A stretch of DNA of 64,000 nt, taken from assembly GCF_910589235.1 (NCBI RefSeq), contig NC_060960.1:3497839-3561838 (forward strand). The letters run 5' to 3'. This DNA comes from Vespa crabro (Eukaryota > Arthropoda > Insecta > Hymenoptera > Vespidae). This document shows, in pieces, positions 51,316-64,000 of this stretch. The position numbers were made by a program, and so were the translations under genes. Positions within the stretch are counted from its first letter, which is position 1, and each line of letters begins with the position of its first letter. The notes below the pieces were generated by a model. The model did not search any database and was not told the origin of the DNA. It worked only from the letters and a program-made list of their open reading frames with translations.

Positions 51316-54300
51316 TAAAAAGGAAAAAAAATACAGAAAAGAAAAAACATCCCACGGGTATGCCATTTCATGAAAAATGCAGTGTACAATTTCAATTACC
51401 TTAAAGTGTGAAAATTGCGTAAAAGAAAATAGAAAGAAATATTGTGTATTTTATTAACGCCCTTTTCTACCTCTCTCTCTCTTTTCTCTTACACATACAT
51501 AAACACACACACACATACAAAATATAATATCATTTTCATATCGTGACTTTGACTACGAAATAAAATTCAATATCGGATATGTAAGTCGTAGTCCAATGAT
51601 ATTAATGAAAATTGGATAAAAAAATTTCGAAGTAACTACTTTTTTTTTCTAAAATTCTTATTATTAATAAATAAAAATAAAATGAGAATGATCTCTCGAG
51701 ATAATTTTTTTTCAATGATAATTGATACAAGAAGCTCGTTTATTATTAATAAACAAATTACTTTTTTATCTGTTATTATGATTTTTTTAATGTTTTCATA
51801 TTTCATGTTTTCATGTTTCTATAAAACGTAAGGAAAAAATTTGGACTTGACAGCACGTGGCAAACGTGCACGTGATTTAAGGTCACACGTATGTATATAC
51901 ATAGTAGAAATGTTATATCGTAATAACTCGACCGCTATGGGTCACTGGGATTTACTGATACTTGTAAGGCATCGGCGAATACCATCGAAGTCTTTTCTCG
52001 AATCCATGTTATTAGATATATCTATCGTACCGTACATGATCCAACCGCACGATAAAATTTTTTTGCAATATGTTTTTAGATGGAATATACTCTAACCCTA
52101 GATTTCTTTTTCATATTATTAATGCAATCCATTCTATTTCGACTATAAATTGACTTCTTGTGATGTTAATAAATAAATGCTTAAAATATAATATAATATA
52201 ATATATCTTTACAATAGTTTGAAAAAAGAGAGATATAAAATTATTGATAAAATAATAATATAATTCCTATGAGAAGAATATTAAATATTACGAATATACA
52301 CCAAAAATATATAATCTTTATGTTATAATGAATAATATAATACATATAACATAATATATAATATTATATTTTTACAATGATTCTTTAAAAAGAAAGATGT
52401 AAAATTCTTGATAAAGGAATGATGCAATTTCTTAGAAAAACATTAAAGAACAAATATTACAAATGAAAAATCTATAAAATAAAGAAGAAGATAACATTAA
52501 TGGAGTAAGATAGATAGTTAAAAAGATCTGATATGAAAGATTTATAAGCTATATAAATGTTATCTTTCGATCAAAAAACTAAAAGAAATTAAAGAACTAA
52601 ACAAAATAAGATATCGTAATAGAAGTTGATATTGATATGAAATGAAACAGATAATAAAGTGAACATAGAACATGAAGAATAACAGAAAAAGTCAAAAAAA
52701 AATAAATAAAAAAGGAATAAAAAAACTTTATAAAGTCATTATAAAATGTAAAATCATCCCAATTATAAGATTGAGATCATGAAAATATTTTCCTTTGAAT
52801 TTATATATAAGATATAAATTTTGAATTTATATATAAGAATATAAAAGATGGAATAGACATTCGTTTAAATCATTTACAATGAAAACGTAAGAGAAACGTA
52901 AATGCATTAATATTGAAAATTCTGATGATAAAAAATAGAAGAACATTGAATCCTCCGGGCATTTTTTCTTTGACTTCCCTCTTCTTTCAAAGAACCACTT
53001 GCGAAATTGATTATCGATTTTTTTTATATGTTTCTCGAAAATGTGAAAAATACTATTATAACCGGTAGAAACTACCTACATACGTATCTAATCTAATAGC
53101 TCTTGGCGACCATTACCTCTCGGTATAAGAAAAAAAAAAAAAAAAAGGAAGAAAGAGGCGAGGAGGAAAGGAAATCTAGAGTTTACCGCGAGAACGAAAA
53201 AATTTCATTTCCCTTCCGTAAAGAAGGAAAATATATTCGAAGTGAAATGCCTCACGTTTTCCTAACCTGATGAGATATCACTGTGAGCGGTCCTCAAGAA
53301 GAATCCACTCTCCATTTTCACAAGCACATCCTTACGATGACAACTTTCATAGTAATTACCGTTTTTGATGATGCAATCATCTCGAACACCCATCTTTTTT
53401 AACCACTTTCGAGACCAAAAGACTTTCCCTTTTATTTTATTTTCTTTTTTCTTTTTTTCTATCCTTGTTTAATCATTTTTTTCTGCTTAAACAAGCTAGA
53501 AAGATTATTTATATGTCAAGGACAAAAAATTGCGAATAAACAGTCGAATTAAATTAAGTCGTCCTTTGTTGAATAAATCGCGGATTTTTCCATAAAAATA
53601 ATCTTTTATTTATAAACGCTTGAAGAATATCTCTCTACGTATTATTCTGAATAATATATTCATATATATTTTCATAATATTTTTCGCAATTGTCTTGCTT
53701 TTCATTAAAAATATTTTGTTAATTTCCGTTTGTCCTTCATATTTTTTAACAAGCAAGCTTGTTAAAAAAAACTTATTACGAATAAAATATTTAGAGAGAG
53801 AAAGAGAAAGAGAGAGAGAGAGAGAGAGACATTGTAAATAATAGTAATCGTAATTATTACAAATTTTACATAAAAGGTTCATATAAATGATGATTTTGGA
53901 ATGATTCTCTTTTTCAATATAATTTTTAATCGTTTACAGGTTTTGTTGTATAAAAAAAATAAAAAAATAAAAAAAAAATTAAAAAAGGACGAATAAAATT
54001 CCATTGAGTTCATTTAACGCTGCTTTCTATGATTTTTTTACTTTGCGAGAGAACGTTTTTGCGATCCTTTGAGAGTCGTAAAATGTTAAGAACCTTCGGA
54101 AAACGAGCAAAGTTCAAATCTACGTTCGTATATCCTTAAAGTATATCAGTATAAAGAATAATCACGTCGTTTGAAGACGATTTTTCACAATAGAACGAAT
54201 TTCGTATTCTCGCTTGTTATTCTTGGCGATAAACTCAACGATTTTCACATTTAATGATAGAGTGACACATTGACGACAAATATATATTTTTTTCTCACTT

Positions 54301-57300
54301 ATTTTCTCACTTATTTTTTCAGGGGACATCATTTTGTGATATTGTCTCATAAAAATTCGAGAGCAATTTTATTATTGTACATTGAGGTTCCATCACATGT
54401 AAACGTAAACGAAGAAATTTTCTACTTTTATGCATTCCCAATTGCATTCGTTTTCATAACGAACGGGATCTTCTTTATCTCCTTTTTTCTTCCTAAAGAT
54501 TTTTTTTTTCTATTTACAATTTCTCGTAATAAATTTCGTAATAATCATTTATAGTTATAAATTTTAATCCCTATCAGCTTTTTTTTTGTTCTCGATATTT
54601 ATGCTCATTCAATATTTATAAACATTTTTATCAATGAACATTTTTATCTTGTAAAAATTAATTATACAGCGGTTTTTCTGTATCAGATTAAAATACATAA
54701 AAATTTGTTCATATTCAAAATATTTCAATATTTTTGGAATGATAAGCATAGCTATAGTTTATTAACGATAATCGACAATTTTACTGAAGATCAATTAGAT
54801 CTGTGGACATATAATAATTTCTTTAAAAAACAGTTTCAAAAGAATTATATTTAATTTTTTATTTCAGGAAAATTTTCAGAAGAAAAGAAATATTAAGTAT
54901 ATAAAATGTAGAATCAATGTGGACGAAATTTATTTACTTTCATGAAGAAATGAAAAAAAAAAAAAATAAAACTGATAAGCGAAAAAACGAAAGAAAGAAA
55001 GAAAGAAATCGACTTTTCACAAAGTAATTCTTATCCAGTCAAAGACGTAGACCACGTATTCGTTTCTTGGATTTGGGGTTAAGCCTGCTGTGGGTTAGGG
55101 AGATCACGTGAGCGGACAAGTTCAGAAGGAGGATATCTTCATTCATCGGGATTCATTGACAAATATTTAAGGAGCTACCCAATGGGGATTTCGGTTTTAG
55201 CAGCTTGGGGGAATCAGGGTTAACCATTGCTCAATCTTAGTGGTTTGTGATCTTTGGTTCTATCTCTCTCTCTCTCTTTCTCTCTCACTCTCTTTCGTTC
55301 GGTGGTTAATCAACCACCAAAACTTAAGCCTGGAATTACTCTGATTCAATTTGTCCTTCTGATTACGAAATGTTGCAAAGTAGAATAACAACTCTATTAT
55401 AAATCTCATAATACCACGGTATTTGATCATTAATAAAAATGATCATTGAACAATATTGAATTTTACGGGTTTATTTCATTTACGTAAGCAGCTTACGTAG
55501 TCATTTAATACAATATATCATTAAAAAGATCTGTTAAATTAATTAGAGTTTGAGTTTTAATGGGTGAAATTTTTGAGCCGAAAAATCGATAATTCGAAAT
55601 CGAAATTTTCTTCTTTTTTTTTTCTTTTTTTATTCGAATCAAAAGTAAATTCAATATAATTAACGCGAGACTTAACATTGAAATCTTTTCAAGGTTATCG
55701 TTTGTTCGTGAAAAGTATCGATAACAGCTGTAAACGGTAAGCTTCGAGAATTCGAGGAAAGAGAAGGATGCGCGACGTAAAAATGAGTGCGATTGGCTGT
55801 TCAATAACACTAAAAGCAAATAAAAGCGATCGCTCTCTTTAAAATTGTGATAACAGATGTTTTCTATCGACACGAGTGACGCATAAGATACTAATGCAGT
55901 AGGAACGTCCATATATACAATAAATCGCTTATAAATGTTGTCAATGAAATTGTCATCTCAATAAAATGGTGACTCGCATTACATTAGTGCACAATCAACT
56001 ACTGAACTAATAACTTCCTTCAGAAAAAAAATTCATAATTAATTTATATTCGAGAAGTTAACATCATTAGAGAAATGCGGAATTAAGTATTGGCACGTTA
56101 AATAATTTTTAAACGCGTAGAAAACAACGTGTTTTATCGATTGGAAAAAAAATGAGAAAAAGAATCTACATTATCTACTTCATAGTTTTCTTAATATCCA
56201 CGTCTAGTTATAACGAATAGTTTCCTGCGAACATAGTCGCAAATAAATTAGCGAACGAAATTATCGAAAACAAATTGCGATGTTTCTTATTACCGATTGC
56301 AATCTAGAAATAATACATTGAATTGAATAAAATTCGACTTATTCATTTACGATCTCTTCAATCCTTAATAATTCACAGTGAGAATTATCTGACTATCGTA
56401 ATATATACGTTTGCGATACGAATCTTTTTCCTCGTGCCGGCAAACATCCGGCTACACAAGAAATATTTGAACAACAAAATTGAAACATCAGCACAATCGA
56501 GTGTCTGTACAAATATTTTTTTTCCTTTTTTTCAATTCATTTTTATATAATCATCTCGACAATATAAAATTGAGGTTCCTACGTGAATTTTTAGAATTCT
56601 ATTTGTTTTTATCTAAAGCAAGATATACATGGAAATAATTTTTTAATTCAATTACATCTCATAACGCGTATAATTAATTCAAATTTCTCTCTAATTTCTA
56701 TCCATGTAGGGTATTAATTAGCATGACCAACTTCAAATAAAGAAAAGACAAATGTGCAAATTTAATTGACATCATATTTCATATTCCAACAATAGGAATT
56801 ACATAACTCTTACAGAAATGTATTATACCATTCGATTCATTAAATTCCATAATTTATTTTGAACTAAAGAGAAGCGAAAAAATACTTCAACAGTGTCAAA
56901 AATGTTATTAAACAAATCTGTGAAATTTATTTGCGACTTATTTGAGACATTATTTTCCTCATAAATATTGTCATTTTGAGGATGAGTGCTCATAAAATAT
57001 GCTTTGAATATTTTATAAACCTGATAGCTAGAGAAGATAAGGTTAAGCTTCTTTTCTTAAGTCTATTTCATGATAAAAAAATAAATCAATCATATTTCTC
57101 GCTCGTCTTAAAAAAACATTATACATTCTTGAATCATTCATTTTGTCTAATGTTTCCTATCTTCATTCGTATCATTTTATTTCTAATAAAAATAAATTTT
57201 ATATATAAATATACCTATGCTTTTATCGATCGAAAAGCTGCCGACCTAAAAAACAGATTTAAAAAGCTTTATTTTCTCTCTCTTTCTGTCTCTCTCCCTC

Positions 57301-57701
57301 TCTCTCTCTTACCTTCAATTACTCAAGAAACATTTTTATTTATATTATACTTTATATACAATTAAACCACAGTACTTAAATTCACAAATGTCTTATCAAA
57401 TTCAATTTAACTAACTAACTCTAGAATTATCTAAGGAGTATCGATGCACTCCACATTAGTGATCCTTTTTACTATGTCCAAACTTCCCTCTTATCTACCA
57501 CGAGTGTTAATAAATTGTCTGGGAAATTGAGATAAACGTAATTAGAACGAATTCGGCGAATCAGAGGAATGATATCGTGTTTTCACAATAAATAGATAAT
57601 GCACAAAGGAAAGGGAAGATGCACGAGGGTTGAAAGGGTATACATCCTGGTAGCGTTCAAGTCCATCGACCTGAAACACTTCAAGAGGAATGAATGCTTC
57701 C

Positions 57702-57703
<2 letters not shown>

Positions 57704-57749
<46 letters not shown>

Positions 57750-58010
57750 TACTAAGATGAGAAAATGATATAAAGAGAGTAAAAGAGAAGGAAAAGAGAC
57801 TGGAATAAGAAAAAGATAGAGAGAAAAAGATGAATAGAGGCAATCGAATAACCGGACCGGATTTTCGTTAACGAAGAAACTCTCGAAGGAAGATCTCATT
57901 TATTTTTTTTCTCTTTCTTTCACTTTCTCTCTCTCACTCTCTCTCTCTCTCTCTCACTTCCTCTCTCTCCCTCTCTCTCTCTCTCTCTTTTTCTCTCTTT
58001 CTCACTTTTC
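57704..58010. repeat. (GA)n then (CT)n microsatellites
   Basis: (GA)n at 57704-57746 and CT-rich tracts at 57909-58010. They create Leu/Ser open frames that are not genes. Confidence 0.85.
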
Positions 58011-58394
58011 CTCTATTCAACGCAAAGAGTTAAAGTACTCGCAATGCATTGAGAATAAACGAAATATTCGATCGTATCTTCTCATTGAATGCGAGCCGCA
58101 ATTTCGTTTTGCGGTCGGATTTGTCGAACTTTCTGAAATTTGTAATGCGATTTTCCACATTCTTGAGATAAGCCAGGATCTACGTTAAAAGTATTCGACA
58201 CATCTCATAAGCCGCACATGTTCACAAGCAAAGAGCAATATCCAACGAAAAGATCCCAGAGATGTCTAGGCGGGCTTCGATACGATACAACACGCTCGTA
58301 TCACCGATGACGAAAAAACTTTTAACATTTATGAAAGTTCAAAATACTATTTACAATTTCCACATGTACTGTTACATAGCTTACTCGTATTCTA

Positions 58395-58396
58395 TA

Positions 58397-58448
<52 letters not shown>
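58395..58448. repeat. (TA)n microsatellite
   Basis: Uninterrupted apart from single base changes; about 650 bp upstream of the AstA coding exon. Confidence 0.9.
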
Positions 58449-58449
<1 letters not shown>

Positions 58450-59120
58450 TCTATTAACAGAGGATTGCGATGGAACGTAAAGATTCTTTACGAAACTTTT
58501 ATGGGAAAGCATTTTTGAAGCTATACCTTTTTTGTTTTTACGATAATGAATATGTCCCTTCGAGTTCGTGCCCGTCGAAATATTATTTATTGATATCATA
58601 AAATTTTATGATTTGCGTCAATTTTTGTTATGCTAATTTTAAATGATTATTTCTTTTCTTTTTCGTAAGTTACACAAATCTATTTTTCAATTATATTTTA
58701 TCATATAATATCATAAATAAAGAAAAGAAATTACACGCCAATATTCAATAGAAATTAATTTCAACTCAAAAATTCTTTTATAAATTACGAAAAAATTATT
58801 TTTCAAAAATAACGTTTCGTATATAGTTAATTATCTAATAAAAATAAAAATGTATTCCATTTATTTACATATCGCTCCGATTTAGAATTTAAACGATTTT
58901 TATTATAGAATGCATTTGCAATACTTTTCAATTATTCGTAAAAGATTCGTTCTTTTATAACCATACTCTCGAAAGAAAAGAGTTTATTGTACGATTGATT
59001 CAATATCATTGTTAGATGTCTATCGTATTCAAAGCTTTCCATATAGTTGTTTAAGTTTACGAGAAAATCGATATCGATGTCTTCTATTTCTGGTTTACAG
59101 TATTGTCTTTGGAAGAAAAG

Positions 59121-60436
59121 ATGATGACGTTGAACGTAATCATATTCTCCGTGTTCGCTATTCTCGAGGGAAGTGTACTGGCAATGGAGGAACCCTCTTC
59201 CTCTTCATCTACGCACGCTCAACATCTCAGTCAAGCAATATCGGATCTGGTCTATGATGAACCCGCAGAAAAAAGAGCGTACACATATGTTTCCGAATAT
59301 AAGAGATTGCCTGTTTATAATTTCGGCCTTGGAAAACGATGGGCCGACGTTAATGATGGCAAGGTAACATTTATCATTTATAAAATATAATTTCATTTAT
59401 TATTAACCAAATCATTAATGGAATTGCAAATTATTCAATATACGCTTTAGCTTTGAGAATAGAAATTCGTAATTTACATAAATTCGTATATTTTCATTAA
59501 CTCTATAATAAAATAAATATCTTTAAAATATTATATTGATACAAAAAAAAAAATCTCGTTATATCAATCCAATAAATCTGTAAAATGGTAAAATTAGAAA
59601 TTCTGATTACAAAATATCATATTCATCGCTAATCGATTAATAAATAAGTACCATTATGATAATCTCTTGGCTTATAACATTTATAATACTTTATATACCA
59701 CGGATTACATGCAAATAAAGTATACTATAGAAAATATTGTATCGTTCAAAAAATTCATACTTATTTTTTTCCATCTTCGATACGACAAAAAATTCAAATG
59801 AGTCATTAAATTTAAAGAACGAACATTTATAAAAAGAACACTGTACAATTACCTCGTTACAATATATGCAGAAAACTATAAACGTTTAGTAGATATCATA
59901 TTAAATACATATAATGAAAAGTTTTAATACATATGTATGTATATGCGAGTAGAGAACTAGCACGAACTTTCTGGACAATGCAATAAATTTTTTAATAAAA
60001 TTCAACAAAACGATGTATAAAAAAGAATAAGAAAGTAAAGGAATAACGATTATTTTTTTTTTCTTTTTTCTATCAGCGAGGACGACCATTTTCCTTTGGA
60101 CTTGGCAAGAGAATAAGACCGTACAGCTTCGGTCTCGGCAAACGGAACGACAATCAATTTGAATACCAACCATTGAGGAAGAGTCTAGATTATTTGCCTA
60201 TTGAAGCTTATGAGAGATATCTAACACGAGATAACGACGACGATCAACTATTGGATTACATTCAAGAGAAACGCGGCAATCGCTTGTACAGTTTCGGCCT
60301 TGGAAAAAGAGATTGGGATTTACAATCTACTGACGATTCAATGCCAACTGGAAAACGGCCGAACGATGTAACCGGACAGAGATACACGTTTGGTTTGGGC
60401 AAGAGAATGCTTGAGGAAGAGGATACTGTACAATAG
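59121..60436 (+). CDS. AstA: Allatostatin-A preprohormone
   Basis: Exons 59121-59363 and 60077-60436 encode 200 residues. The first exon begins at about 59101 after acceptor TTTACAG, so a noncoding exon lies upstream. Signal peptide: MMTLNVIIFSVFAILEGSVLA. Dibasic sites release five peptides with FGL-amide ends (each followed by GKR): AYTYVSEYKRLPVYNFGL (or LPVYNFGL after the internal KR), GRPFSFGL, IRPYSFGL, GNRLYSFGL and PNDVTGQRYTFGL. The Lys-Arg site before GRPFSFGL is split by the intron (AAG|CGA). An acidic spacer (ERYLTRDNDDDQLLDYIQ) separates peptides 3 and 4. The peptides act on galanin-like AstA receptors to inhibit juvenile hormone synthesis, gut motility or feeding, depending on species. 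ATG 59124 is an equally usable start. The coding region appears complete. Confidence 0.97.
59941..59990. mobile_element. Possible mariner end fragment in AstA intron
   Basis: The minus strand reads TTGTCCAGAAAGTTCGTGCT, resembling the terminal repeat of insect mariner elements. No second end or transposase is visible; a relic at most. Confidence 0.3.
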
Positions 60437-60908
60437 AGAAAACAAGTTGAGTTTTCTCGTAATCGTATCATTCGGTGACGTCACGTGCGAACATTGTTTC
60501 CCTTCTCTTTCCATCATTGATCCCCCATCTCTTCGGATTCCTGATTAATTAATTAATTAATTAATTAATTAAAAAAAAAAAAAAAAAAAAAAGAAAAAAA
60601 AATAGAAAAAAAGAAAGAAAAAAATTCTAATCGACTAAAAAAGAAAGAAAAAAAATATATATAAGAGAAAATAAATTAACAAATTGATTGCCCATCATCG
60701 ATCCTATTTCCTTTTTTTTTCCCCTTCGATCGCTCATCATCGTTTGCAAGCGCGTTAGCCTTCAAATTTTTGCTTTAGATATTCAAATACATATGTACAT
60801 ACATAGGATAGATGTATTGGTGAATGATCATACAAAAAATAAATATATTAATGATTAAACAAGTACAATTATAAACGTGTTAAATTTATTTATTGATGAT
60901 TTTTTTTC

Positions 60909-60953
<45 letters not shown>

Positions 60954-62130
60954 TTATTAAGTAACTTTTTCTTTTTTTCTTTTTTCCTTTTTTCTTTTTA
61001 TCTTTTCGATTTTATGTTTCATGCATTATGATATAATCCACATATATATACTTGTAATGTGCCGATTAATTGTTTTTAGTAAGAAACATAATCCCACTAT
61101 AATAATGTTCATTTACTGATACTCTCGTCCTATGTGTGTAGTCAAAAAACAAATTATTTTATTGAAGTCATAGTCATAGAAAGGGAGAGAGAGAGAGAGA
61201 GATAGAGGGACAACCGCTTGTCACTAACAATTATTGGGAAATGAGAAAAGAAGAAGAAAGAGATGCATGCGTCCTTATTATTTTATATAATAGATCTTTA
61301 AAAAATCAATCAAGACTGATGATCGCTCGATCATCAGATCCTATTGAATAATATGAAAATTTCTCTTCATAATTGTTCCTATTTTTTCATTTTTAAAAGT
61401 ATTCGATATATATATATACATATACGTTCTTATTCTCGTTTGCAATTGTTTGTTCAAAAATATATTACATACAATAAAGTACTTAATGCAAATATATATT
61501 GTCACCAATGTAAATGAAATTTGAATTATAATATCAAAGAAGTTTCAATGAATTAATAAAGAATCCATTAAAAATGAATTGGGTACATTATCTGAAATGT
61601 AAATTAAATTAATAAAAAAGAAATCAATTTATTTTGTGTCATATATATTTCGTGAAATTTGTTTTGTTTATTAGTAATGCTAAAAAAAAAAAATAAAAAA
61701 GAAATAAAGAGAAATATTTATCATTGTATAATTGTATTAACTTATATCTCAAGTGTCTATAATAAATCTTATAATCTTCTTTTCGTCATATTTTATTTCT
61801 TTATCTTTTATTCGACTACCATACCTTTAAATTGTTTCTGATGAATGAGTTTAGATGATAAATTTGTATATGAAAATATTTTAAAAGTATCATTTCATCG
61901 ATTGAAAGCTTTTTCGTTTGAACTGAGCGATAAAGCGATCACGCAAAGGGGCTAATAATCGACTATCTGTTACGCCCACTTTCGATATATGAAAAAATTG
62001 TTTCAATCTCTAATTCCTTTGAATCCCGAACCATTTCAACTTCTTCGTAAGACGAGAGAACCTTTTGAGTGTTACATTATCGATGATTTAAAAATGAATT
62101 GATCGTGAGAAAGAATATTTGTAAGGAAAC
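60437..62130. other. AstA 3' UTR and intergenic region
   Basis: Contains (ATTA)n at 60543-60570 followed by an A run, (TA)n at 60917-60949, and candidate AATAAA signals at about 60669 and 60838. A small GA tract lies near 61180. No gene seen; the amnionless promoter should be near its right end. Confidence 0.6.
60476..60487. promoter_or_regulatory. CRE/E-box composite in AstA 3' region
   Basis: TGACGTCA at 60476-60483 overlaps CACGTG at 60482-60487, forty nt after the AstA stop. A perfect CREB site and a canonical E-box in such A+T-rich DNA may be functional, but it could be chance. Confidence 0.3.
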
Positions 62131-63740
62131 ATGAAGTGTATTATTAGGTGTTTACAAATCGTGTTTTTTCTTTCATTGAACAAATTAATCTTTGCTATTG
62201 AGAAACAATGGATAGTGGATTTCGAGTGGAACAACGAAAAAAATTGGGATCATGTACCTGAAATCGATGGACACATTATTTTCCCACTCGAAACAAGACA
62301 TGCCGTTGGTTTAGCTAAGACCGTCAATTTGAAATTATCTAAAATCGACTTACCAAGAGAAGGTTCCTTAGTGTTATTCAGAAATGGTAAATTAGAGGTA
62401 AGATCTTATCTACTTTATGTTTTTATTAGAATAACATTAATCTTAAATTTATTAGAAGACAAGGAATCGTTGAATTTGATATAACCGTAAAATTTATCAG
62501 TTAATCAGTGTTACTATTTATTATATGTATTTTATTCGAATTACATGTTTTCTCAATAAATTTTATGAAAAATTAAAACAATTTGAAATATTTGAAATTA
62601 GATATAATAAGTTTTACACTCCAAATTCAATCTTCTGCAAATCGAATTCACACTTTTGCAAATGAAATTTAACTATAAATTTTATACTTCAGATTGTCAT
62701 CACAATTTTTGAAATAAAAAGTAACAAAGAAGTGTTTAAAAAATATGCACTCAGAATTAAAATTTCGGAATACAGCAAACGGATAAATATGATTTGTAAA
62801 AACGTTAAATTTGAAATACAAAATTTATAAAAACTAAATTAAATATAACTATCTTGTGTTATCTTAATCTTTTTTTGAATGCGTAGTATGTAAAATATAA
62901 AAAGAGAACTATATAATAAGAGTAACGTAAACGAGTTCATTTTTTCTTATTATTTCTTTGAATCAAAACCAAAAAAAGAATTAAGCACCTAGAAAAAGGT
63001 TTCTTGTAAATACACATATGTATGAATCGGTTGCCTGCAATAAGAGACTATAAAGAGGTTTATCTATAGATAACAATTGCAAGCAATATTATCGACAAAG
63101 TATAAAATGATGCATATCTTTAGGCGCTAAATTATTAAAAAAATTAAAAATTAAGAAATTAAAAAATTAAAATAGCTTGTACATTTGCAAAATTAAAAAT
63201 TTTTTTTAAACAATTTTAGTTTAGCGAATCGAAAAATTCAGAAACGAAAATATCGAGATGGTTGAAGGAGGGTAAATTTTTCTGGGCTGATCCTGATAAT
63301 TGGAACGGTGTTTCCGATGCAGCACCACACATGGAACGAATACCTTGTAGTCAAGATAACGTAGTTCTGCCAGGAACAGATCAAACATTTAATATACATC
63401 TACCAGTTAAAGACATTCAAGTAGAATCCATTAGATTGTCGAATCACAAATATCCTAGTACATGGTGGGATTGGGAGGAGATGCAAAAGAAAAAAGAATT
63501 TTTAGGTGGTTTTCTTAGCGTCAAGTACGTATTTTCTTTTTCAAGATGTCAAGATTTTTCTTTTAGAATTTATTTTATCGAATAAATCTTTCTGAAAATG
63601 TTATACTTTTGTAAAGATATAGTCAATATGACTGTCAGAAATGTTTTTGTCAAGATGGCTCACAATACGATTATTTCAAAGAGATATGTGCTATTCAAGG
63701 CCCTAAATGTGGTTTTGCAGCTTGTGAATATCCATTGAAG
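62131..63740 (+). CDS. Amn: Protein amnionless homologue (5' part, runs off window)
   Basis: Exons 62131-62397, 63220-63524 and 63617-63740 join in phase and cover the first 231 residues; the last donor (GTAGGT at 63741) shows the gene continues past the right edge. A signal peptide (MKCIIRCLQIVFFLSLNKLIFA) precedes the amnionless N-terminal fold: KQWIVDFEWNNEKNWDHVP, LPREGSLVLF, then FFWADPDNWN and IPCSQDNVVLPGTD. Exon 3 opens the Cys-rich region (CQKCFCQDGS...CAIQGPKCGFAAC). Amnionless is a single-pass membrane partner that carries cubilin to the cell surface; in insects the pair serves protein uptake in nephrocytes. The transmembrane and cytoplasmic parts with endocytic motifs are outside the window. 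Confidence 0.93.
63087..63127 (+). repeat. Dispersed CAGGCG-end repeat copy in amnionless intron
   Basis: Reads TATTATCGACAAAGTATAAA followed by ATGATGCATATCTTTAGGCGC, the same motif as near 12.3 and 47.3 kb. It lies in the first intron of amnionless. Confidence 0.45.
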
Positions 63741-64000
63741 GTAGGTATATATGTCCATTCATATCCTCTTCATTCGTTTAAGATATTCAGTATTAATTTT
63801 TAATCCTTTAATTTGACTGAATTCTCATCAAAGAAATATTTTACAATAAACATAAAGTCATAAAAAGTGAAATTAATTACAGCAAAATATTATAAATTTT
63901 CTCGATTCTTTTATAACCTTATATTTCTTTTTCATATCTATAAACAAAATTACATTTATTATTTATATTAATATAATTATAATATATAGTATGTTACAAC

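Larger units (their letters stand above)
42033..59100. other. Long gene-poor stretch, perhaps first intron of AstA
   Basis: No protein-coding exon supported over 17 kb. Contents: a decayed tandem repeat at 42880-43450, duplicated 200-bp segments at 49120-49330 and 50778-50985, many CT/GA/TA microsatellites, a pair of CACGTG boxes near 51860, and a less A+T-rich patch at 55030-55260. Confidence 0.55.

Noticed and set aside
51841..52095. 84-codon open frame
   Set aside because: No ATG with context, no splice signals of note, no family resemblance; the CACGTG boxes inside it are reported instead.
56976..57365. 129-codon open frame
   Set aside because: Phe/Ile/Leu/Lys-biased composition typical of random A+T-rich sequence, with no domain or splice evidence.
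1..64000. tRNA, rRNA and CRISPR arrays
   Set aside because: No tRNA T-arm/anticodon pattern, rRNA core or spaced direct-repeat array was seen by eye; tandem repeats here are microsatellites or decayed elements. A tRNAscan run would settle tRNAs.

Overview
This window is eukaryotic nuclear DNA from an insect, most likely an aculeate hymenopteran (bee or wasp type). The signs are very high A+T, many short GT-AG introns, dense CT/GA/TA microsatellites, TTAA-flanked MITE-like elements, and an allatostatin-A precursor whose first peptide (AYTYVSEYKRLPVYNFGL-amide) is, as I recall, the honey-bee form. The species cannot be fixed from sequence alone. There are no prokaryotic features.

Layout. 1-7.6 kb: no firm gene; simple repeats, three small transposon-like elements and a possible minus-strand first exon near 3.8 kb. 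7.68-12.69 kb (+): SV2/SVOP-type major facilitator transporter, 12 exons resolved, start exon not found. 20.03-14.43 kb (-): complete 15-exon TRPC channel of 1,111 residues, probably the photoreceptor channel trp. It ends in Gly-Trp-Leu, and its upstream DNA carries a match to the photoreceptor RCSI motif plus a TATA box. 23.7-26.63 kb (+) and 28.89-32.62 kb (+): tandem paralogous genes for secreted His/Lys/Glu-rich proteins sharing a 78-codon exon; the second adds a 514-codon disordered exon and a poly-Gly tract. 32.6-59.1 kb: about 26 kb without a recognisable protein gene; near 41.6 kb it holds a textbook TATA/initiator promoter with a noncoding exon. 59.12-60.44 kb (+): allatostatin-A preprohormone with five FGL-amide peptides. 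62.13 kb to the right edge (+): 5' part of amnionless.

The genes look like ordinary neighbours, not one pathway, although three (SV2-like transporter, trp, AstA) fit nervous-system expression. Exon borders were read by eye from splice signals, reading phase and family similarity. Phases agree throughout the trp, AstA, amnionless, SV2-like and second His-rich models. The 5' end of the first His-rich gene and the SV2-like start remain open.

The most interesting items are the photoreceptor-type trp promoter with the GWL tail, the tandem His-rich gene pair with diverging architecture, the orphan promoter about 17.5 kb upstream of AstA, and several small repeat families (three TTAA-flanked elements, a dispersed 40-bp CAGGCG motif, palindromic elements behind the first His-rich gene).
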